Shown: one piece after another, positions 56,784 through 64,000 of the stretch | How the letters are laid out: each line of letters begins with the position of its first letter | Numbering within the stretch: the first letter of the stretch is position 1 | NCBI GenBank assembly: GCA_015956445.1 | Contig: WIUZ02000003.1 | Location: 806,001 to 870,000, forward strand | Length of the DNA stretch: 64,000 bases | Direction: 5' to 3' | Source of the DNA: Thelephora terrestris | Taxonomy: Eukaryota > Basidiomycota > Agaricomycetes > Thelephorales > Thelephoraceae | The notes under the pieces: generated by a model | Told to the model about the DNA's origin: nothing | The model's input: the letters and a program-made list of their open reading frames with translations, nothing else | Databases searched by the model: none | Made by a program: the position numbers and the translations under genes

Positions 56784-58265
56784 TCAAGAAATCGTACCGG
56801 AAGAATCGCTTGTGGTTGTTCTGATATCCCAGTCATCTTCCCCCATTTCCACATCCTCGTCCACCTGCGGAGCGGGTGGCTGCCAAGCACTAGAAATATG
56901 TTCCAGAAACTCCAGTATGGCCTCGATAGTAGGGCGCCTTTCTCGTTGAGACTCCCAGCACGAGGCGAGCAACCGCCACAAATCATCCGTGAACCACACT
57001 CCCTCCGGCCCATTCGGTCTTTCTGGCCGTATTCCGTCAAGGACCATCCGCATCACGACAACGTCTCTGAACTGGCTGAATGGAAAACGGCCGCTGAGCA
57101 CCTCCAGTATCACCATACCCAACGCATAAGCGTCCGATTCCTTTGTTGGTCGGCTATCCCTAATGCCATATTGATCTGGGTCAAGGAGCTCCGGACTCAT
57201 CCATCGCGTAGTCCCAGCGCCTCCGCGGTAAGAACTCGACACTGTGGGGCTTGTAGGATCCGAGACAATGGTGAGGAGACTGAAACCTGCCAAGCAAGCA
57301 TGGCCGTCTTGATCGATCAAGATATTAATCTGGCCAAAGGAACGAAACAGGTCAGATATCGGAACGGCGACGAACTTTTTAAGACAAACCCCTTTCAAAT
57401 CTCCGTGTATCATTGACTGACTGTGCATATATACCAAACCTCTAGCAACGTCGTTGAGCTACGAGAAAACTGTTATGAGGAATGGTGTCGTTGACGATAG
57501 AAATAAAGTCCCACAAGCTCGAAACGATTCGCATCTTGATGGTTTTTTATGAACTTGTTTATGTTCCCATTCTCCATCCATTCCGATGTCGTTGCAAAGA
57601 GGGAAAGAGTTTGATCCATCGTTACCCCCAACAATGGTAACACGTTCGGATGGTGGAGAGACTTCCAAGCTATAACCTCCCAGAGGAACCTCTGGAGCGG
57701 AAAGAATCAACTATCCAGTACATGCTTCGTGGTAGGACTTGGGAACCCACGCTGGTTATCTTCTCAATATTGCTCCTCGAGTACACCTTTAAGACTTCGA
57801 CTGCAACCTGACGGCCTTGATGTTCCCCCTTCCAGACGTCAGCAAACCCGCCCTGATACAACGCGGTACCCGAACGATCGCAGCAAAGTGGGATTGCCGC
57901 TGATCTCGGAAGTAAAGCACGGCGACCGCATATCTTGCATAGGGTGTTCAAACACTCCCCCCGAAGCTGTGGCGACAGATCGATGCGTTCCAAGGCCTAG
58001 TTAACAGATGGTGACCGATAGATGTATTAGGAAGGAAATGAAGAGGAAACATGTACTCAGAGAAGGCTCAAGCAACGACTGAATGTGAGCCGCACCTCGT
58101 CTAGGACATCGATAAATGTCTGGGCGTCGTCCCCGCGGAGGTCATCAATTTCGTCTGGTCTGGTGAAGGCTTTCTCGATTAGACGGGTGACTTCGGTTTG
58201 AGTAAAACTACGACTGATCAAGCGTCTGTAGGCTGGCGGGCCAGAGCCAAAGTCTAGGGTAACAT
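56784..58265 (-). pseudogene. TKL-type protein kinase K1, catalytic residues lost
   Basis: Exons on the minus strand: about 58265-58098, 57995-57740, 57690-57510, and 57455-56784 with a small intron near 57390-57330. Order: GDDAQTFIDVLDE, ALYQGGFADVWKGEHQGR, VAVEVLKVY, AWKSLHHPNVLPLLGVTM, HGDLKG, NILIDQDGHACLAGFSLL, RWMSPELLDPDQYG, SDAYALGMVILEVLSGRFPF. The ATP-anchoring Lys is Glu (codon 57798-57796) and the DFG Asp is Gly (57287-57285); K2 has both residues. A frameshift near 58255 breaks the N-terminus. Pseudokinase or pseudogene. Confidence 0.65.
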
Positions 58266-58499
58266 GAGTGATGATTCATTGGGATCATCGTGGACATCGT
58301 CGCAAAAAAGTGATAGTTGATTAGAATGGTCGGTGCTCCCCATTTACTGAACTGGAGAACAAAAAATGGCGTACCGTCCTCATCGCAAGACCCTTCTGGT
58401 GGTAAATCCATCATGGCGGCTTGGGGTGAGAGTGCATCCCCTCCACAAACAACCTCCCCCACTGAGAAAAATGAGTGACAATCTACCAAATGGTGAATC

Positions 58500-59940
58500 A
58501 AGCAGGAATGCACCTCCGTCCTCGCCCACAACGATATGTGGCTTGTATGTCTTCAACAGATATGAGATATCACTCTCATCTCCCAACTGCCAAATTGTGA
58601 GAGCTGGAAATTTACCGAGTAATTCAAGCCTACCGCACGAATCCCCGCTAGATCCTTATGGTGCATCAAGACGGATTTAGCCTTGGAGTTCTTCCATTGT
58701 GGAGGTTAGGTGGTCTGGCGACAATGCGGGGAAGGGGGTTTACCTGTAACACGTAGTCTGCGATGGTATCCCAGTTGTCACGTTCTTCATCCTGGAGTAG
58801 ATATCAGAGCAGCAACATAGGAACTCGAAAAGAACCGACGTGTGGCACGTTGCGGATAACCATATCTAGCTCAGAGCCGGCCTCGTCGGTTGCGGGATCC
58901 CACTGTTCTTCAGGGTCCTCATCGACGCCCATAGGTCCAGCATCAGACCGAACAGTCAACTCGGGAAAGGTTTCTCCTCTGTTTTCCCCCGAACCGAGAT
59001 CGTGTGGTCCCGCCCCGGCCCGGATCACTTTGGGGAACAGCCCTAGCAGCCCCAAACGCATCGTGTAATATCTAACGAAGACACATTGATTAAATTCGTT
59101 GGCAGGGCTTTCTACGGCACTCGGTTGCGAGGGCGGAGAGGGACTGAGTTGCTGTGGCCCATGTTTAAACTTGCGGCTGCAAGCTGTGCGCCACATCCAC
59201 GAAGGAGAAGCAGGAGTGGAACCGAACATCGGAGTAGATGAAGTCTGGTCGGATTGAACAGAAGTACGATCGCAGGAATATGTCATTATTGCAAAGTCTT
59301 TGGTCGTGTCAAAACCGGACACGAGGATGGGCCGCAGCTTTGCACCGTACTTCTGAGCGAACTGGACCCAAGACTTGTAATGGCGTTTGGTGTATTCTCT
59401 AAACACGGTGTCGAGTTGAGAATCTTCGTTGTATGTGGGGTGCCTTGTTGTCAGTGCTGCGCCACGATCCCCGATGAGCTCGAATGAGAAGTTTTCGCCA
59501 GCTTCTAGGGACCTGTATAATACTCGCTTGTAAATAGCGTCGGGCGGTATAAGACATAGCACGCACTCAAGAGTAGCCACCGTAGCATCATCACTAGAAG
59601 TCCTTGCCGCAACACAGCAGGGAGGTCGGGGCTGTACCGCTTCCGTTGTTTGATCAACGTCCAATGGCTCGAAAGTGTTGGGAACGTCAACTCCCCGTCT
59701 GCGTTCTCCCAAGGGGATACCAGCAGAAAACAGCAAATGAAATCGACCTTGGCGAATGTAGCCCACATCTCCGATGCTGATACGGGTGTATTTGCTCGTG
59801 GGTGCGGGTTCCCTAGAGATTTAACCTTCTCAGACATCATCTGCGGCTGTCGAAAAGGGACGTGCTACCATAGAGCATGGCCGTAACGATGGCATTGCAT
59901 TTGTCTGGGGAAGGAAACGCAGTAAATGAAGAGATAGGCA
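58500..59940 (-). CDS. Agaricomycete-type hypothetical protein Q
   Basis: Exons: about 59932-59869 (HRYGHALW), 59812-58836, 58791-58744, and about 58680-58620, joined by GT-AG introns; a further part to about 58470 (LGDESDISYLLKTYKPHIVV) is likely. Characteristic text: IGDVGYIRQGRFHLLFSAG, PLGERRRGVDVPNTFEPLDV, FSFELIGDRGAALTT, SWVQFAQKYGAKLRPILVSG, NEFNQCVFVRYYTMR, WDTIADYVLQ, KSVLMHHKDLAGI. I recognise the family as greatly expanded in Agaricomycetes; its biochemical role is not known to me. Start codon not fixed. Confidence 0.6.
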
Positions 59941-60877
59941 TAACGTGTGAACAGCGAATTTGGAAGCTCACTCTTCGTATAACTGCCATGCTGGCTGGAA
60001 ATTGCGTGCCATGGAGCGTTCCGGTTGTGAGATGGATGATATCGATAAGGCGCAGATAGGAAAAGGCGCCCACCTTCTCCAATTTATATATGTCATGTGG
60101 TCCTCGTAACGTGGCCTGGTTGAGGGCAAAGAGTAAGGACGGTCGATCAAACCAAGTTGGAATCGACTTCAATTTAAAGCCTCCTGCACCAAGCCGACCA
60201 CGTCGACTCTTCGCCAATCATGAATTCCACCCGCTCGAAAGCACTCATCTCGACTTGTCCAATCTTGCAGCTGACCTTGAGTACTCGAGCCGTGGAGCCA
60301 GATATTTCCTGATCATCTTAGCTTTCCTACGCATTATACCAGCACGCTGTTGCCCGGAGGTCATCCCGACTTCAGGCGCAGGAGACGGTGATTGGGGATC
60401 TCTCCGTAGCTTTCGGCACCCTCCCAAACCCGCAGATTCTTCCACCTGATTCTGGCTCTTCCCCATCCCAAGGGTCTGACCTTGGACACCCTCTGGACGG
60501 GCGATGATCATTCTTTCGATAGCGACCAACGCGTTCTCGAGTCCCAGCCTGTACCACTCTGTAGTACTCGTGGTACACTTTACCTCGGATCGACGGTGAA
60601 ACAGAGTGGGAAGAAATATTTGGTGGTTTCGGGCAGAGGGCGTAAAATAAGTACCAGTTCACTTGTAACGCCCACATCACTTATGGGAGGTGACATCCCG
60701 TTGGACGTGATTGCGAATGACCACAACCGCGCGCTTTGCCGCAGGTTTCAAGACGCGGCGAGTGTAGTGCGAAAGAGATATTGTGAGCGTCCAGTGGCAT
60801 CGCATAATGTATCCAAAAGATGTCCCAATGTCCAAGTAGTAAGCCGAACGAGCCAAGCAACCACCAACGATAAAAAC
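59941..60877. other. Gap between gene Q and R2
   Basis: Short ORFs on both strands; the minus frame at 60680-60372 (SIRGKVYHEYYRVVQAGTRE) might be a relic exon. 60770-60830 (GTCCAGTGGCATCGCATAAT) matches 55785-55815, marking the edge of the duplication that includes R1/K1 and R2/K2. Confidence 0.4.
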
Positions 60878-61384
60878 TCAAAGCATGCCATAAAGGATCC
60901 TCGCGCTCTGCACCGACGCCCCACCTACAACCTCATCCGGAATAACCCAAACAGTCAAAGAGTCCCCAGCCTTCGCAAGCGCACACGGTCCATCCCCAAA
61001 CGACCTCGCCTTCCCACACACCTTGATAAGCCGAAGCCTCTCAACCGTCTCATGCGAGATTTCAATCCCCCCTCTCCACTTCTCCAGTCCCCGAACCGGC
61101 TTCGCGCCTCGTGGGAGGCGCAGAGACGTCGGAGCATTCAGAGACAGCTCAAATCGCACGGTGAAACGAGGTGCGAGGATGGACAGTTCGACGTCAATGA
61201 ACTCGACGGGTGTATCTGGTATCGGGGGTGTGGTGATATAAGGAACGCTCTCGTTGTATATGGGGATCTCGCCAGAACGTTCGACCGAGTAGGACGGTGG
61301 TATCGTCGGTAGAGCTTTCATGACTGTAACGCCTTTCTGTGGGTCTTCTTCCGGGGCATCGGGTTGGAGGTCGGGTGGGGTCAT
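60878..61384 (-). CDS. Small kinase-linked hypothetical protein, copy R2 (168 aa)
   Basis: Open frame of 168 codons from MTPPDLQPDAPEEDPQKG to the stop. Pro-rich start, then PRFTVRFELSLNAPTSL and DGPCALAKAGDSLTVWVIPD, a domain I recall from agaricomycete hypothetical proteins. Shorter N-terminus than R1, so the start may have been lost. Separated from K2 by 72 bp on the same strand. Confidence 0.55.
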   Translation of the reverse strand: MTPPDLQPDAPEEDPQKGVTVMKALPTIPPSYSVERSGEIPIYNESVPYITTPPIPDTPVEFIDVELSILAPRFTVRFELSLNAPTSLRLPRGAKPVRGLEKWRGGIEISHETVERLRLIKVCGKARSFGDGPCALAKAGDSLTVWVIPDEVVGGASVQSARILYGML

Positions 61385-61456
61385 TTCTAATGGGGAACCA
61401 TGGAGGCAATCAGTATGGGGTCCCCACAGCGATGATGAATAGTGACAGGGGCCGAA

Positions 61457-63027
61457 TCAAGAAATCATACCAGAAGAATCGCTTACTGTTGTGAGATCCC
61501 AGTCATCTTCCCCCATTTCCACATCCTCGTCCACCTGCGGAGCGGGTGGCTGCCAAGCACCAGAAATATGTTCCAGAAACTCCAGTATGGCCTCGATAGT
61601 AGGGCGCCTTTCTCGTTGAGACTCCCAGCACGAGGCGAGCAACCGCCACAAATCATCCGTGAACCACACTCCCTCCGGCCCATTCGGTCTTTCTGGCCGT
61701 ATTCCGTCAAGGACCATCCGCATCACGACAACGTCTCTGAACTGGCTGAATGGACAACGGCCGCTGAGCACCTCCAGTATCACCATACCCAACGCATAAG
61801 CGTCCGATTCCTTTGTCGGTCGGCTATCCCTGATGCCATATTGATCTGGGTCGAGGAGCTCCGGACTCATCCACCGCGTGGTCCCGCCTTTGACGGAAGA
61901 ACTCGACGCTGTGGGGTTTGTAGGATCCGAGACAACGGTGAGGAGTCCGAAATCTGCCAAGCAAGCGTGGCCGCCTTGATTTATCAAGATATTAGCCTGG
62001 CCAAAGGGGCAGGTCAGATATCAGAACATCGACGAACGTTCAAAGACATACCCCCTTCAAATCACCATGTATCATCGCCTGACTGTGCATATATATCAAA
62101 CCCTTAGCGACGTCTTTGAGCTGCGAGAAAATAGTCATGAGGGATGGTATCGTCGACGACAGAGGTAAAGTCCCACAAGCTCGAAACGATTCGCATCTTG
62201 ATGGGCTCTGATGAACTCAATTATGTTCCCATTCTTCATCCATTCCGACGTCATTGCAAAGAGGGAAAGGTTATTATCCATCGTTACCCCCAACAATGGT
62301 AGCACGTTCGGATGGTGAAGGATCTTCCAAGTTACAACCTCCTTGCAGAACCTCTGGAATGAGTAGGGTCAGCTATCTGGTACGTGCTTTTGATAGGCTT
62401 TGGGAACTCACGCTAGTTATCTTCTCAAAGTCGCTCGTGGAGTACACCCTCAAGACTTTGACCGCGACCTGGAGGCCTCGATATTCCCCCTTCCAGACGT
62501 CAGCATACCCGCCGTGATACAAAGCGGTGCCCTGACGATCATAGCAAAGTGGGATCTTCAATGATCTTGGGAGTAAAGCGTGGCGGCCGCAGATCTTGCA
62601 TAGAGCGCTCAAACATTTCCTCCGAAGCCGTGGCGGGAGATCAGTGCGATCCAAGGCCTATTCGATAAACGGAGACCGGTAAAGGTATCAAAAAGGAGAC
62701 GAGGGTGATAATGAGAACTTGGACGAGGAATGAGCGAGTCCAGAGTCGTACCTCGTCCATAATGTCGATAAAGGTCTGAGCATCGTCTCCAAGCAGGTAA
62801 CCGATCATCTTGACTTCGTCTTGACTAGTAAAGATTTCCCCAATTAGAGAAACGACTTCGCTCTGTATAAAGGCACGGGTGATTAAGCGTTTGCAAGCCG
62901 ACCCGTCGAAGTCGAGATGAAGGGATGATTGAGGTGTCGGGAAGACTCTGCGATCGATGACTGTGATGGTGTCCAGAGAGTATTTTCGCATAAGATTAGC
63001 AATAGAAAGGGGTGGTAAGTATTCCAA
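61457..63027 (-). CDS. TKL-type protein kinase K2
   Basis: Serine/threonine kinase of the TKL group typical of Agaricomycetes. Exons: 63027-62752, 62657-62411, about 62358-62170, about 62128-62065, and about 62008-61457. Kinase elements all present: glycine loop YHGGYADVWKG, VAVK Lys, helix-C Glu (RFCKEVVTWK), catalytic HGDLKGAN, DFG (CLADFGLL), RWMSPELLDP, ALGMVILEVLSG. The N-terminal 90 residues hold GDDAQTFIDIMDE, a conserved pre-kinase helix. It ends with an acidic tail. Likely cytosolic signalling; substrate unknown. Confidence 0.75.
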
Positions 63028-63445
63028 ACTACAGTAATAGAAGAGTGGGACAAAGAAAGGACGGACCGCCCTCTTCCTGAGACCCGTTGGGAGACAAATT
63101 CATTGTGGCGACTTGGAAAGGATGCGGGGGCGGCGATCTAGAATTCGAGAGGACGTCTGTTGAAGTAAGGTATTTCAACCCAGGGGTCTCGTCGCAGGCG
63201 GAATGCCTTGTGTGGAAACTGGGGGGTGGAAAAAGCGGGGCAGGGTTAAGGACGACCGCCACACGCGCCAACGTGGTAGAGCGCGGTAGGCGCCAGCGGT
63301 AGCTTTAGGTGTCGTAAGCTGTCACCACGAGTGTCCGACATCTGAGTTGAAAGTATCTGTATTGGTAGGACGTCTCGAATCAGGATTTGGGAGCTTGAGG
63401 CCTTGAGGGTGTAAGTGAGACTTCCAGCTCAAGAAGCTTCAGGGG
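63028..63445. other. Gap upstream of K2
   Basis: Short ORFs only. The minus strand 63080-63030 (NLSPNGSQEEGG) resembles the 3' end region of gene Q (LPPEGSCDEDG at 58420-58370), so a decayed second Q copy may begin here. Confidence 0.35.
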
Positions 63446-63709
63446 TCAGTTCAAGCGACTTATAATATCGGACGCATCCGGCTCCGACTCTCTTGTCCAG
63501 TTCCACCACCGTCGCTCTTCCTTGCAATTTTTTGCAACACCAGGCGCTGAGAGATTCAATTCCCCACACTTCACTGCATTCCTCCGAACATCCCCCAGGC
63601 GATCCTCGATGAGATCGTTGATGAAACTGTGTGGAACACATAGTGCGTCTTCATCTCCCCTGACCACCCTCCTGGGTTGTACTTTGGCTGCGAAGGCATG
63701 GGCCTGCAC
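63446..63709 (-). CDS. Hypothetical protein, small
   Basis: Open frame of 87 codons from MQAHAFAAKVQPRR; contains SFINDLIEDRLGDVRRNAVK, then RRWWNWTRESEPDASD. No family recognised. The aromatic and charged composition is protein-like, but start and exon structure are unknown. The remaining 63710-64000 shows nothing firm. Confidence 0.35.
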   Translation of the reverse strand: MQAHAFAAKVQPRRVVRGDEDALCVPHSFINDLIEDRLGDVRRNAVKCGELNLSAPGVAKNCKEERRWWNWTRESEPDASDIISRLN

Positions 63710-64000
63710 AAGTCAAACTCATCTGTTCACCGACGTTTTTCTCAACCACTAGTCAAAGATTAATGTTCGAAACCTGGATTCGTTGAGTCATTGTGTCTGA
63801 TCTTGGAGATGATACAGAACGACGAACCTAGCTCAAAGTTGACTAGGCACCATGGAACACTGGGGAGTTTGACCTATCACATAGGGCAAACCCTGCCATT
63901 TCCCTCTCTCACGAACGTTCGCCTATCATCCAACCCGTCGCTACGATCCTCATTTACTCAATCCCGAACGGAAGTGTCCCATTGAAGCTCGTCGCCCTTT

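Overview
The window is nuclear DNA of an agaricomycete (mushroom-forming basidiomycete). The evidence is short GT-AG introns, TKL-type kinases with an HGDLKG catalytic loop, other protein families I recognise as expanded in Agaricomycetes, and a dense pile of nested transposable elements. I could not fix the genus. I saw no rRNA, tRNA or CRISPR array.

Positions 1-47,216 and 47,649-52,490 are almost wholly mobile DNA. (1) A broken LINE carries a gag-like ORF1 (4388-12869) and a reverse-transcriptase tail (14071-16286); it is interrupted by six elements, and a separate LINE 3' end lies at 45,690-47,216. (2) A large, multiply broken minus-strand gene runs from about 40,150 down to 16,340. It is probably a P-element-like transposase and is split by elements F3b, A3, B3 and C. 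(3) Six insertions have CACTGGGG...CCCCAGTG ends, are largely palindromic and (five of six) have 3-bp target duplications (F1, F2a, F2b, F3a, F3b, F4). (4) Three giant foldback elements, D (8867-12813), C (30841-38346) and E (48556-52490), carry mirrored CCTAA-type arrays; C contains an apparently intact hAT transposon (32992-37643). (5) Seven 2.3-2.4 kb elements have LTR-like ends (TG...CA, 5-bp target duplication) but no retrotransposon interior, and each carries protein genes: three copies of type A (two divergent genes) and four of type B (one intron-containing coiled-coil gene plus a convergent 76-codon ORF). These gene-carrying elements are the best candidate for an undescribed system. 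(6) A Copia 5' end (47,649-48,555) has a solo LTR in its gag.

From 52,494 rightwards the window becomes gene-like: a DDE integrase-core gene with a Cys-rich companion, then a minus-strand cluster in which a TKL kinase plus a small downstream gene is present twice (55,820-58,265 and 60,878-63,027), separated by another agaricomycete-type gene. The left kinase copy has lost two catalytic residues; the right copy is intact.

Relative ages follow from nesting. The P-like gene was hit by F3b, F3b by F4 and by B2, and F4 by A2. The LINE was hit by F1, F1 by A1. The P-like gene was hit by C, and C by the hAT element. A1 carries several CGA-to-TGA changes relative to A2, which points to C-to-T decay acting on repeats.
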